Source: an uncultured Prevotellaceae bacterium
GTDB lineage: Bacteria; Bacteroidota; Bacteroidia; Bacteroidales; Muribaculaceae
DNA length: 18,103 nt
NCBI GenBank assembly: GCA_900541935.1
Contig: UQLZ01000046.1
Location: 1 to 18,103, forward strand
Direction of reading: 5' to 3'
Shown piece after piece: positions 1-7,725 of the stretch (its first letter is position 1; every line of letters begins with the position of its first letter). The position numbers were made by a program, and so were the translations under genes. A model generated the notes under the pieces. The model had not been told where the DNA came from, made no database searches, and saw only the letters and a list, made by a program, of their open reading frames with translations.

Positions 1-1
1 A

Positions 2-55
2 TTTTGTCCTTATAATAAGTAGTAATTTTTGTAACGCTTATTTAGGACTAGTCAT
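2..55. repeat. 54-bp terminal inverted repeat, left copy (probable IS end)
   Basis: Positions 2-55 are identical to the reverse complement of 18050-18103. Within the repeat, GTCCT...ATAAG (6-19) and CTTATTTAGGAC (37-48) form an imperfect dyad, so each copy could fold on itself. Read from its inner edge outward, the repeat starts with TGACTAGTCC, and a TGA start is compatible with an insertion-sequence terminus; I cannot name the family. It lies just beyond the ilv operon terminator, so it does not disrupt that operon. No transposase is visible because the window stops inside the repeat. Confidence 0.8.
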
Positions 56-63
56 CAATCTGT

Positions 64-97
64 TAAAAGGAGTCCGACTTAATTATAAACGGATTCC
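64..97 (-). terminator. Intrinsic terminator of the ilv operon
   Basis: On the minus strand GGAATCCG (from 90-97) pairs with CGGACTCC (from 69-76). This gives an 8-bp stem with one A.C mismatch and a 13-nt loop, followed by TTTTA. It lies about 27 nt past the ilvC stop codon, where an operon end is expected. The short T-run makes it a modest terminator. Confidence 0.6.
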
Positions 98-124
98 AAC
101 AAGAATCTCGTCAAACTGCTAACA

Positions 125-1168
125 TCACTTTTCTGGACGCAATTGTCTAACAACTTCTCCTGTTCTCCACATCTCACTTTCTCGAAGTTCCTGCAACTCT
201 TTCTGCAAGCCTTCACGGTAACCTTCCTTACTGTTTGAATCAATTGAGCGCTGAGCCTCATTTCCGCAAGCAACCTCATTATAAAGGTCTTCAAAAACAG
301 GACGTGTAGCATCGCGGAATTTCTTCCACCAGTCCAAAGCACCACGCTGCGCAGTTGTTGAGCAGTTAGCATACATCCAGTCCATTCCGTTTTCTGCAAT
401 AAGAGGCATCAATGACTGAGTCAACTCCTCAACAGTCTCGTTAAATGCCTCTGACGGAGTATGCCCGTGTGCTCTAAGAGTTTCATATTGGGCAGCAAAA
501 ATACCTTGAATAGCACCCATAAGAGTACCTCTTTCTCCTGTCAAATCGCTGTAAACCTCTCTCTTGAAATCTGTTTCAAACATATAGCCAGAGCCAACGC
601 CAATACCTAATGCCAACACTCTCTCATTTGCTTTTCCTGTTGCATCTTGGAATACAGCAAAAGAGGAATTGATGCCACGACCCTGAACGAACAAGCGACG
701 CAAAGAAGTGCCTGAGCCTTTAGGCGCAACCATAATAACATCTACATCTGCCGGCGGAACAATACCTGTTCTTTCCTTATATGTTATAGCAAAGCCATGA
801 GAGAAATAAAGGGCCTTACCTGGAGTAAGATGCTTTTTGATTGTTGGCCACACCTCAATTTGAGCCGCATCAGAAAGTAAATACTCTATAATTGTTGCTC
901 TTTCTGCCGCCTCCTCTATTTCAAATAATGTCTCACCAGGAACCCAGCCGTCAGCAACAGCCTTTTCCCATGTCTTTGAGTTTTTTCTTTGTCCGATAAT
1001 AACATTGAACCCGTTATCTCTAAGATTTAACCCCTGACCTGGTCCTTGAATACCATATCCGATAACCGCAATAGTCTCATTTTTAAGTACCTCTCTCGCC
1101 TTTTCCAAAGGAAATTCCTCGCGGGTTACAACATTCTCTTCTACCCCACCAAAATTAATTTTTGCCAT
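125..1168 (-). CDS. ilvC: Ketol-acid reductoisomerase
   Basis: Converts 2-acetolactate or 2-aceto-2-hydroxybutyrate to the dihydroxy acid, using NADPH and Mg2+, in the second common step of valine, leucine and isoleucine synthesis. The 347-residue protein has an N-terminal Rossmann domain with the GYGIQGPGQG dinucleotide loop (37-46) and the RKNS stretch at 61-64 expected for NADPH binding. The C-terminal helical domain has D208 and E212 (DLTGERG) as metal ligands, and E244/E248 in FNETVEE. The sequence looks much closer to mitochondrial fungal Ilv5 (motifs such as NLRDNGFNVIIG, GALDWW and a C-terminal LRPE) than to the long E. coli class II enzyme. It is the last gene of the ilv operon, 26 nt after the thioesterase gene, starts at ATG 1168, and is followed by a hairpin terminator. 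Confidence 0.97.
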   Translation of the reverse strand: MAKINFGGVEENVVTREEFPLEKAREVLKNETIAVIGYGIQGPGQGLNLRDNGFNVIIGQRKNSKTWEKAVADGWVPGETLFEIEEAAERATIIEYLLSDAAQIEVWPTIKKHLTPGKALYFSHGFAITYKERTGIVPPADVDVIMVAPKGSGTSLRRLFVQGRGINSSFAVFQDATGKANERVLALGIGVGSGYMFETDFKREVYSDLTGERGTLMGAIQGIFAAQYETLRAHGHTPSEAFNETVEELTQSLMPLIAENGMDWMYANCSTTAQRGALDWWKKFRDATRPVFEDLYNEVACGNEAQRSIDSNSKEGYREGLQKELQELRESEMWRTGEVVRQLRPEK

Positions 1169-1194
1169 CTCGTTTAGTTTTATAGTTATTAAAT

Positions 1195-1941
1195 TTATTC
1201 TCTTTCTTGAAAAATTATTTTTGCTTTACAAAGGGAAGCGCCATCACTGACAAGTTCTGCCAAACATTCTTCCTCCCTATCATCAATGCCGATAGTAACT
1301 TCCGTTCCTATATAAGTCTCTTTTGCAAAAGTTATCTCAAATCGCTTGATATAATTCTTGTCATAGAAATCAAGCGACCAGTTATTGAGGATAACACAAA
1401 TATACCTAATTGTGTTAACGTGCCTGTTAAAGTCAATATCAGTATATTGGAAAGTGTATTTGCTTTCGCGGACATGTTCAAAAGGTCTTATTCTGCTCTG
1501 CTTTTCTATCGGGCATTCCTTATCTGCAATATTATCCTCTCCGAACTGCAATTTCGACAAATCGCAACTCTCCCGGGTTTCCAAGTTGATAACCGACCAT
1601 ATCGTTCTTGCATAGCCAAGAATTTCACCAGCCTCGTTGGTTATTTCAACATTTCTTTCTGAAAAATGCCTGTTATAACTTTCAATCCATGTTGTCAAAG
1701 TATAATGTTCTCCAACTTTAGGATAATGCTTCATCTCAATTGTTACTCTTGACAGGACCCAAGCATGGTTATACTTCTTTAAAGTCTTATAACCAACACC
1801 CCAACTGTTTGCATGCAAGGTTGCCACTTCTATTATTCTATTTGTTAGCAACCATAATGGCATCTCCTGCTCTGCATTGCACTCTCCCGGAGTAAGATAG
1901 AAAGTGCTTGAAAATAATTGTTTAACGCTGTTTGTTGACAT
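1195..1941 (-). CDS. Acyl-ACP thioesterase (FatA/FatB-like double hotdog)
   Basis: Predicted cytoplasmic thioesterase that releases fatty acids from acyl-carrier protein. The 248 residues form two hotdog repeats. The second carries the family's catalytic signature at 168-176 (DIDFNRHVN, with N172 and H174), like the NxH motif of plant Fat enzymes; the first has WVLSRVTIEM at 61-70. Its start at 1941 overlaps the end of ilvN by 20 bp, so the two are translationally linked. I recall the same thioesterase in the ilv cluster of Bacteroides species, where a crystal structure of a homologue is known. This placement suggests a link between branched-chain precursor supply and membrane acyl chains, but the substrate cannot be read from sequence. 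It is not a known BCAA biosynthesis enzyme. Confidence 0.9.
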   Translation of the reverse strand: MSTNSVKQLFSSTFYLTPGECNAEQEMPLWLLTNRIIEVATLHANSWGVGYKTLKKYNHAWVLSRVTIEMKHYPKVGEHYTLTTWIESYNRHFSERNVEITNEAGEILGYARTIWSVINLETRESCDLSKLQFGEDNIADKECPIEKQSRIRPFEHVRESKYTFQYTDIDFNRHVNTIRYICVILNNWSLDFYDKNYIKRFEITFAKETYIGTEVTIGIDDREEECLAELVSDGASLCKAKIIFQERE

Positions 1942-2482
1942 TTTTTAATTCATTATATCGTTCTTGCTGCTTCTCAAGATAGATTGTCAGCAATTCCTCT
2001 TCCATCTTCGTCACCGCAACACGCCCGCTTCTGACGAATTGCAAGATGCCGTACTTCTTCAATTCGTTAAATAGAGACTCAGTTTCGTTACTATGTCCTG
2101 TCTTTTCTATAACAGTATATTTTCGGTCCATCTCAAGTATCCTCGCATTATAATTGCGAATTATTTGCTCAAGTTCCTTTTCATCAAGCAATTCTTCTGT
2201 TGGAACCTTATATAGTGCAATCTCTTGATAGACTAATTCTTCATCAGTATAATAAAAAGACTTCAAAACTTCTATTCTCTTCTCTATTTGCTTTGTTACC
2301 TTCCGAATCGTCTCCTCATCGCTCCAAACGGTAAAAGTAAACTTATGTACATCAGGTATTGATGACGGTGAAACTGACAGACTCTCTATATTCAAACTTC
2401 GACGCGTAAAGATAATAGAAATCTGATTAAGAAGCCCTACCCTGTTTTCTGTAAAAACGGTTATTGTATATAATTTATTCAT
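1922..2482 (-). CDS. ilvN: Acetolactate synthase small (regulatory) subunit
   Basis: Regulatory subunit of acetohydroxyacid synthase, which activates the catalytic subunit and normally confers valine feedback inhibition. Of 186 residues, about 3-75 are a typical N-terminal ACT domain (YTITVFTENRVGLLNQISII, then the RRSLNIESLSVSPSSI strand region). A second domain follows from about 85 to 170. The length is typical for a long-type IlvN/IlvH. It starts at ATG 2482, 28 nt after ilvB, and overlaps the thioesterase start by 20 bp at its 3' end. The order ilvB-ilvN supports a dedicated AHAS pair. Confidence 0.93.
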   Translation of the reverse strand: MNKLYTITVFTENRVGLLNQISIIFTRRSLNIESLSVSPSSIPDVHKFTFTVWSDEETIRKVTKQIEKRIEVLKSFYYTDEELVYQEIALYKVPTEELLDEKELEQIIRNYNARILEMDRKYTVIEKTGHSNETESLFNELKKYGILQFVRSGRVAVTKMEEELLTIYLEKQQERYNELKNVNKQR

Positions 2483-2510
2483 TTCTTCAATTCCTTTACA
2501 TTATAACAAA

Positions 2511-4217
2511 TTAATAACGTTCTTCCGAATTAAGCAATATATTATCGATACTTGCTCCTGCAGGAACCATTGGAAAGACCATATTATTAGGCTTTATTCT
2601 AACGTTAAGCAAATATGCGGAATCACTGTCAAGCATTCTCCTTATTGCCGCATCAAGTTCTTCACGCTCACAAACATCCTCTGCTTCAATACCGTATGCC
2701 TGACAAATCTTTACATAATCCGGATTTACCATCGGTGTTTCGCTATAATGCTTGTCAAAGAACAATTCCTGCCACTGACGTACCATTCCAAGAAAATTAT
2801 TATTAAGCAGTATAATCTTAACCGGAATCCTATACTCCAATATAGTGCCAAATTCCTGTATAGTCATCTGCAGACCGCCGTCTCCAACAAAGAGGCAAAC
2901 CTGACGATTTGGTGCTCCCAATTTTGCACCCAAAGATGCTGGTAGCCCAAAACCCATTGTTCCAAGTCCTCCTGACGTTACTATACTCTTAGGTTCACTG
3001 AATTTGAAATACCTTGATGACAGCATCTGATTTTGACCTACATCTGTAACGAGTACTGCCTTATTGCCTGAAAATTCTGATACCTTTCTTGCAACCTCTC
3101 CCATATTGAGAAGCCCTTCTTGCGGATAAACCTCTTCTTTAACGACTTTCTCAAACTCTACTTTGTCAGGGTGCTCAAACGATGCAAGCCACTCTTTGTG
3201 CTCTGCTTGTTTTACCATCGGCAGCAACTCCTTCAAAACAGTCTTGGCATCACCTAAAATTGAAACATCAGACTTGATATTCTTGTCAAACTCAGAAGGG
3301 TCAATATCAACGTGGATAATCTTTGCCTGCTTGGCATAAGTTTCTGTATCACCAGTAACACGGTCATCAAAACGCATTCCAATAGCAACAAGGACATCAC
3401 ATTTATTAGTATTTACATTCGCTCCAATATTGCCATGCATACCAACCATACCCTTAAAAAGAGGGTGCTCTGACGGAACTGTTGACAAGCCGAGCAACGT
3501 ATTGACAACAGGGATACTGGCCTTCTCCGCAAGCGTAAGCAATTCTTCTTCTGCACCAGAAATCATAACGCCATGTCCTGCTATTATCAATGGTTTATGT
3601 GCCGAGTTTATCAAATCTGCAGCAGCCAAAACTGCTCTTTTATCAGGCATAGGATAAGGTTCATAACTCCTGATATAATTGCACTTTTCATATCTCCACT
3701 CAAGTTTACCCATCTGAGCGTCTTTAGTAATATCTACAACAACCGGTCCAGGCCTGCCACTCTGTGCAATATAGAAAGCCCTTGATATAGCCCATGGAAT
3801 TTCTTCTGCATTTCTAACTTGATAATTCCATTTTGTAACAGGCTGAGTTATACCTATAACATCCGTTTCCTGAAAAGCATCTGAACCCAGACCTTTACTC
3901 GGAGTTTGACCTGATATAACCACCAATGGGGTGCTATCCATTAAAGCATCTGTTATACCAGTTATGATATTAGTTGCCCCAGGTCCTGAAGTGACTATCG
4001 CAACTCCAACTTTACCACTTACCCTTGCGAACCCTTGTGCAGCATGTATTGCTGCCTGCTCATGTCGGACAAGGATATGATGCAGTTCTGACTTATAACC
4101 ATAAAGTGAATCATAGACAGGTATAATTGCACCTCCAGGATAACCGAAAAGGGTTTCTACCCCCTCTGCCAACAAAGACTTTATAATTGCTTCTGCTCCT
4201 GCTATATTAGTACTCAT
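2511..4217 (-). CDS. ilvB: Acetolactate synthase large (catalytic) subunit
   Basis: Thiamine-diphosphate enzyme condensing two pyruvates to acetolactate, or pyruvate plus 2-ketobutyrate to acetohydroxybutyrate. Counting from ATG 4217, the protein has 568 residues. The catalytic Glu of the N-terminal ThDP domain is E53 (RHEQAAIHAA), and GYPGGAIIPVYD at 25-36 is conserved. The FAD-domain region contains GMRFDDRVTGD. The ThDP motif runs from GDG at 445-447 to NNN at about 472-474. I chose ATG 4217 because it directly precedes the conserved AGAEAIIKSLL and lies 10 nt after the ilvD stop, with an A-rich AAAGAA upstream. An in-frame TTG at 4235 would add six residues and overlap ilvD. Second gene of the attenuated operon. 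Confidence 0.96.
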   Translation of the reverse strand: MSTNIAGAEAIIKSLLAEGVETLFGYPGGAIIPVYDSLYGYKSELHHILVRHEQAAIHAAQGFARVSGKVGVAIVTSGPGATNIITGITDALMDSTPLVVISGQTPSKGLGSDAFQETDVIGITQPVTKWNYQVRNAEEIPWAISRAFYIAQSGRPGPVVVDITKDAQMGKLEWRYEKCNYIRSYEPYPMPDKRAVLAAADLINSAHKPLIIAGHGVMISGAEEELLTLAEKASIPVVNTLLGLSTVPSEHPLFKGMVGMHGNIGANVNTNKCDVLVAIGMRFDDRVTGDTETYAKQAKIIHVDIDPSEFDKNIKSDVSILGDAKTVLKELLPMVKQAEHKEWLASFEHPDKVEFEKVVKEEVYPQEGLLNMGEVARKVSEFSGNKAVLVTDVGQNQMLSSRYFKFSEPKSIVTSGGLGTMGFGLPASLGAKLGAPNRQVCLFVGDGGLQMTIQEFGTILEYRIPVKIILLNNNFLGMVRQWQELFFDKHYSETPMVNPDYVKICQAYGIEAEDVCEREELDAAIRRMLDSDSAYLLNVRIKPNNMVFPMVPAGASIDNILLNSEERY

Positions 4218-4227
4218 AATAAATTCT

Positions 4228-6057
4228 TTAATCAACGATTCTTACACCACCCTTATCTGCTGAAGAAACAATCGCCGCGTATGCTCGCAATGCTTTTGAT
4301 ACTTCTCTTTCTCGCTTGGTAGGCTTGAATGCCAACTTTCCTTTGGCAACTTCCTCGGCTCTTCTTGCCGCCATTTCATCATCACTCAACTTAACGCTTA
4401 TAGACCTGCTTGGAATATCAATAACGATAATATCACCGCTTCTGACAAGACCAATATTACCTCCAGCCGCGGCCTCTGGCGAAATATGCCCTATTGACAA
4501 GCCTGATGTTCCACCAGAAAAACGCCCGTCAGTTATCAACGCACATTCCTTTCCCAAATGTCGTGATTTTATATACGAGGTCGGATAGAGCATTTCCTGC
4601 ATTCCTGGTCCGCCTTTCGGACCTTCATAAGTTATAACAACAACATCTCCTGCCTGAACATCTCCACCAAGAATTGCATCAACGGCTTCTTCCTGTGATT
4701 CATAGACTTTTGCCGTGCCTTCAAAATGAAAAATACTTTCATCAACGCCTGCAGTCTTGACAACGCAACCGTCTAAGGCTATATTTCCTGTCAACACCGC
4801 CAATCCGCCATCTTTGACATAAGCATTTTCGCAATTTCTTATGCAACCTGTCTCTCTGTCTGTATCAAGTTCTTTATAAAAATTGGACTGACTGCCCAAA
4901 ACAATATTCCGTTTATTTGCCGGGGCACTTTTCCAAAGGTTCTCTGCCTCCGCTCCAAAACATGCTCCTCCAACCGCATAGGCATCAATAGCACTTTGCA
5001 ATGTGTGACCGTCAACTCTCGCACATGAAGTATCGACCAAACCACTATCAGCCAACTCTTTCATAATCGATAATATTCCGCCTGCCCTATTAACGTCTTG
5101 AACATGATAGTGAGAATTTGGAGAAACCTTGCATAAAACCGGAGTTTTTCTTGATAGGGCATCAATATCACTCATTGTAAAATCAACACCAGCCTCATTT
5201 GCAATAGCGAGCAAGTGCAAAACTGTATTTGTACTCCCTCCCATTGCAATATCAAGAGTCATGGCATTCAAAAAAGCCTGACGGGTAGCAATGCTACGAG
5301 GCAAAACTGATTCATCATCTTCATTATAGTATGCATAGCAATTCTTGACAATCAAATTTGCCGCCTTGCGGAACAGTTCCCTACGGTTAGAATGTGTTGC
5401 AAGAATCGTTCCGTTTCCCGGTAAGGCAAGGCCTATTGCTTCATTCAAGCAATTCATAGAATTGGCAGTAAACATACCAGAACAGCATCCGCAACCGGGA
5501 CAACCTGCCTTTTCCAATTCGGAAACAGAATCATCATCAACTGAAACATCCGCTGAATCAATCATAACATCAATCAAATCAACAGCCTTTTGACCAAGCA
5601 CACCTGCCTCCATTGGCCCTCCTGAAACAAAGACAGTAGGAATATTCAATCTCATAGCAGCCATAAGCATACCCGGAGTAATCTTATCGCAATTGCAGAT
5701 ACACACTAAAGCGTCTGCCTTATGGGCATTGACCATATACTCAACGCTGTCGGCAATCAAATCGCGTGAAGGAAGCGAATAAAGCATCCCGTTATGCCCC
5801 ATTGCAATACCGTCATCAATCGCTATCGTGTTAAACTCAGCAGCAAAGCAGCCAAGTTTCTCTATTTCTTCCTTTACAAACTGACCTATTTCATGCAGAT
5901 GCGTATGGCCCGGCACAAACTGTGTAAAGGAATTTGCAATGGCAATAACCGGTTTGCCAAGCATTTCTTCCTTCATTCCATTGGCACGCCATAATGCTCG
6001 TGCTCCTGCCATTCTTCTGCCTTGCGTGCTTGCCGCACTTCTTAATGGTTTACTCAT
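4228..6057 (-). CDS. ilvD: Dihydroxy-acid dehydratase
   Basis: Fe-S dehydratase that forms the 2-keto acids in valine, leucine and isoleucine synthesis. At 609 residues it is the long form, collinear with E. coli IlvD: NSFTQFVPGH at 42-51 and DDGIAMGH at 81-88. Cluster and active-site segments are NCDKITPGM (C123) and GCPGCGCCSGMF (C186, C189, C191, C192), with GRFSGGTSGLSIGH near the C-terminus. The FTQFVPGH form resembles the oxygen-labile [4Fe-4S] enzymes, which suits an anaerobe. The ATG at 6057 follows AAAGAA and lies only about 8 nt after the T-tract of the leader terminator, so this is the first structural gene controlled by the attenuator. Confidence 0.97.
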   Translation of the reverse strand: MSKPLRSAASTQGRRMAGARALWRANGMKEEMLGKPVIAIANSFTQFVPGHTHLHEIGQFVKEEIEKLGCFAAEFNTIAIDDGIAMGHNGMLYSLPSRDLIADSVEYMVNAHKADALVCICNCDKITPGMLMAAMRLNIPTVFVSGGPMEAGVLGQKAVDLIDVMIDSADVSVDDDSVSELEKAGCPGCGCCSGMFTANSMNCLNEAIGLALPGNGTILATHSNRRELFRKAANLIVKNCYAYYNEDDESVLPRSIATRQAFLNAMTLDIAMGGSTNTVLHLLAIANEAGVDFTMSDIDALSRKTPVLCKVSPNSHYHVQDVNRAGGILSIMKELADSGLVDTSCARVDGHTLQSAIDAYAVGGACFGAEAENLWKSAPANKRNIVLGSQSNFYKELDTDRETGCIRNCENAYVKDGGLAVLTGNIALDGCVVKTAGVDESIFHFEGTAKVYESQEEAVDAILGGDVQAGDVVVITYEGPKGGPGMQEMLYPTSYIKSRHLGKECALITDGRFSGGTSGLSIGHISPEAAAGGNIGLVRSGDIIVIDIPSRSISVKLSDDEMAARRAEEVAKGKLAFKPTKREREVSKALRAYAAIVSSADKGGVRIVD

Positions 6058-6061
6058 TTCT

Positions 6062-6101
6062 TTATAAAATAAAAAACCTTTCCACGATTTGAGGAAAGGT
6101 T
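6062..6101 (-). terminator. ilv leader attenuator (intrinsic terminator)
   Basis: On the minus strand AACCTTTCC (from 6093-6101) and GGAAAGGTT (from 6075-6083) form a perfect 9-bp stem with a 9-nt loop, followed by TTTTTTATTTTA. It lies between the leader peptide stop and the ilvD start. This is the expected position for a regulatory terminator that aborts transcription when branched-chain aminoacyl-tRNAs are plentiful. Confidence 0.88.
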
Positions 6102-6141
6102 GTTATAATATGCAATTATAAGGCATCGACTACCTTTCCCC
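6093..6141 (-). promoter_or_regulatory. Candidate antiterminator of the ilv leader
   Basis: GGGGAAAGGT at the end of the leader coding sequence (minus strand of 6132-6141) can pair with ACCTTTCCTC (minus strand of 6091-6100). That gives ten base pairs including one G.U, and it uses the 5' arm of the terminator stem, so the two structures are mutually exclusive. The intervening loop has its own perfect 7-bp hairpin, TTATAAT/ATTATAA (6103-6109 and 6115-6121), which would stack on the antiterminator. A ribosome stalled on the Ile/Val/Leu codons leaves the GGGGAAAGG strand free; one that reaches the stop codon covers it. Confidence 0.75.
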
Positions 6142-6204
6142 ATTTGCCAGACTACTAATGACAACTGTTGAAACAATCAGACCGATGACTATAATATTAT
6201 TCAT
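6130..6204 (-). CDS. ilv operon leader peptide (24 aa)
   Basis: A short reading frame with ATG at 6204 and TAG at 6130-6132 encodes 24 residues beginning MNNIIVIGLIVSTVVIS. Eleven residues are branched-chain amino acids (5 Ile, 4 Val, 2 Leu), concentrated from residue 4 to 19. It follows AAAAGAA and lies about 12 nt after the predicted transcription start. Its last codons (NGER) contain the strand that pairs with the terminator. Composition, location and overlap with the antiterminator all fit a ribosome-sensing leader peptide like those of enterobacterial ilv and leu operons, rather than a functional protein. Confidence 0.85.
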   Translation of the reverse strand: MNNIIVIGLIVSTVVISSLANGER

Positions 6205-6222
6205 TTCTTTTGATTTTGATTG

Positions 6223-6254
6223 CAAATTTAAGGCAAACAATCCATATTTGCAAA
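6223..6254 (-). promoter_or_regulatory. ilv operon promoter (Bacteroidetes type)
   Basis: On the minus strand TTTG (6251-6254), a 20-nt spacer and TAAATTTG (6223-6230) match the Bacteroidetes -33/-7 consensus TTTG-N19-21-TAnnTTTG exactly. Transcription would start near 6216-6218, about 12 nt before the leader ATG. Confidence 0.82.
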
Positions 6255-6521
6255 CAAACATACATTTTTCTGCTAAAAAAGTAACAAATCGAAAAACATC
6301 AATTTTTCTTTAATATTCCAAACTTGCTGAATCATAACCATATATTTGCCTATTATCCAGCCCACGAAAAATTTAGCATATAGCGTTTAATCAAATTATT
6401 TAGCAACTCCGTGCGCAATTTATGCACATATGCATTAGTAACTGTACCACGGACTGCTAAAATTCAGATTTTACAATTCTAATTTACTGTGTAACAACAA
6501 ATGTATGTCATGATTTTTTGC
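6255..6521. other. Intergenic region between divergent ilv and lipoprotein promoters
   Basis: AT-rich spacer with no convincing gene. A minus-strand open stretch of under 40 codons (roughly 6255-6370) lacks a good start and is not called. The region includes the 63-nt imperfect dyad at 6399-6461, annotated separately. ATTTAGCA occurs twice, 27 bp apart, at 6371 and 6398. No riboswitch or tRNA was recognised. Confidence 0.5.
6399..6461. repeat. Imperfect inverted repeat upstream of lipoprotein gene
   Basis: The left arm TTTAGCAACTCCGTG (6399-6413) and the right arm CACGGACTGCTAAA (6448-6461) are complementary over 7 + 6 bp, interrupted by a 2-versus-1 nt internal loop. The 34-nt spacer contains two TGCA palindromes. 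There is no T-tract on either side, so it does not look like a terminator. It could be a degenerate mobile-element remnant, a structured RNA or a binding site. Confidence 0.5.
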
Positions 6522-6529
6522 TAATTTTG
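6522..6529 (+). promoter_or_regulatory. Putative -7 element of lipoprotein gene
   Basis: TAATTTTG matches TAnnTTTG, 31 nt before the ATG at 6561. No TTTG is found at the usual -33 distance, so this promoter is less certain than the ilv one. Confidence 0.45.
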
Positions 6530-6560
6530 TAGTTGTCACAGTTAAATTTCAAACACCACA

Positions 6561-7568
6561 ATGAAATATCTTAAAATATATTCTATACTGCGCGCACTTA
6601 TGCTTGGTTTTCATTCTTGCTCTTCTGCCACAACAGATGAGCCTACACCCCCGAATTTAGAGGATAGCTACACAGTTGCACGCCGCGATTTCAGCAAGCG
6701 ATACAATCTTCCTGAAGACAAAATTATGAGACTTAACAACTTTTACGGTGTCGGAGAAGATAACATCGCCGTTTTCACAGGCACTAACGACCAAAACGAA
6801 ACTGCTGTTATTATTTGCGACACTATCGCTAATAAAGTTCTCTATTCTAACTTTAATCAAATAAAATTCAACACAAATGTAGATTTTTCTATGCCTTACG
6901 GCGAAAAGAAAACTCTTCCGTTTAAAGCTTTCCAAGTTTGCAGTTTTGCCATAAATGGCAATAATGTTGCAGGGGCTTATTGCGGTCTTTACGGAGAGAC
7001 TGGCGCGACATCAAAATTCGCTTTCCTGCATTATCATATTCTATACAACAATGGAAAAATGACCGCTGAAGAGTTACCTCAGGCAACCGAAACATTGTTA
7101 AAACGCGAGAGCGTTAAACCCTGGTATAACGGTGGCTCGATTTTCTATTTCGGACGCGACCAAGAAAATCCCGATTTTAAACAGGTTACTTGCTACGACA
7201 GAAACAGTAACCTTTGTTATGAAGCTCAATACCCATATTTTTATGAAGATAATACTAATTACGATCTCTTTAACGCCACCCTCGTTCAGCCTATTTCTAA
7301 CAATAGCGGCATAGGCGTAGAAAATGGCGATGGCACTTTGCACATCTTTGCTATCAACGTAATGAAACATGACTTACTTTGGAAGAAAAACGACGTTGCC
7401 ATTGATTCTTACGAACATAAGACAACCGACCGAATGGAACTTACCAATCAATCGTTCAAGAATGGCGTACTTACGTTTACCGTAGAAGTTACCACTTACA
7501 GTGGCTCCAAGATGTCGTATAATGTAGCCGTTACTGCCGCTGGCGATGTTTCATTTCCAAAAAATTAA
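6561..7568 (+). CDS. Putative lipoprotein of unknown function
   Basis: A 335-residue exported protein. Residues 1-19 have a Lys, then a hydrophobic stretch (IYSILRALMLGF), and end in HSC with Cys20 as the likely lipidated residue. The FHSC form departs from the classic lipobox, but Bacteroidetes often use F-x-S-C. A Ser/Thr/Pro-rich linker (SSATTDEPTPP) follows, then a mature domain of about 300 residues rich in aromatic residues and short beta-prone segments (for example AVFTGTNDQNETAVIICDT). I do not recognise a family, and I saw no catalytic motif or internal repeat. It stands alone on the plus strand with its own promoter, divergent from the ilv operon. A cell-envelope location is inferred from the signal only. 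Confidence 0.75.
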   Translation: MKYLKIYSILRALMLGFHSCSSATTDEPTPPNLEDSYTVARRDFSKRYNLPEDKIMRLNNFYGVGEDNIAVFTGTNDQNETAVIICDTIANKVLYSNFNQIKFNTNVDFSMPYGEKKTLPFKAFQVCSFAINGNNVAGAYCGLYGETGATSKFAFLHYHILYNNGKMTAEELPQATETLLKRESVKPWYNGGSIFYFGRDQENPDFKQVTCYDRNSNLCYEAQYPYFYEDNTNYDLFNATLVQPISNNSGIGVENGDGTLHIFAINVMKHDLLWKKNDVAIDSYEHKTTDRMELTNQSFKNGVLTFTVEVTTYSGSKMSYNVAVTAAGDVSFPKN

Positions 7569-7725
7569 CGCCACGAATCAGTCTCAATATAGCATAATTT
7601 GCTCATACAGTTGGAACATCAGTAAAGACATCCCTGACCACTCTTTCTATATTACTCTCAATCATCAGCCACCAATCAGAATGATCAATTCCGATGTAAA
7701 ATTATAACTTTAGACTTCGTTTTTA
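7569..7725. other. Intergenic region after the lipoprotein gene
   Basis: No gene is called here. On the minus strand an open stretch of 33 codons (7603-7704) reads like a protein C-terminus (IDHSDWWLMIESNIERVV) but has no start and a stop directly upstream. At most it is a gene remnant. No clear terminator was found for the lipoprotein gene. Confidence 0.4.

Noticed and set aside
4218..4235. Longer ilvB start at an in-frame TTG (4235)
   Set aside because: It overlaps ilvD and adds residues with no family similarity. ATG 4217 directly precedes the conserved N-terminus.
6062..6204. T-box or other riboswitch upstream of ilvD
   Set aside because: The leader is only about 150 nt and has a coding Ile/Val/Leu-rich peptide with overlapping stems. 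No T-box sequence (TGGNACC-like) is seen.
7603..7704. Minus-strand 33-codon open stretch reading like a protein C-terminus
   Set aside because: No start codon, a stop directly upstream, and a length expected by chance. At most it is a remnant.
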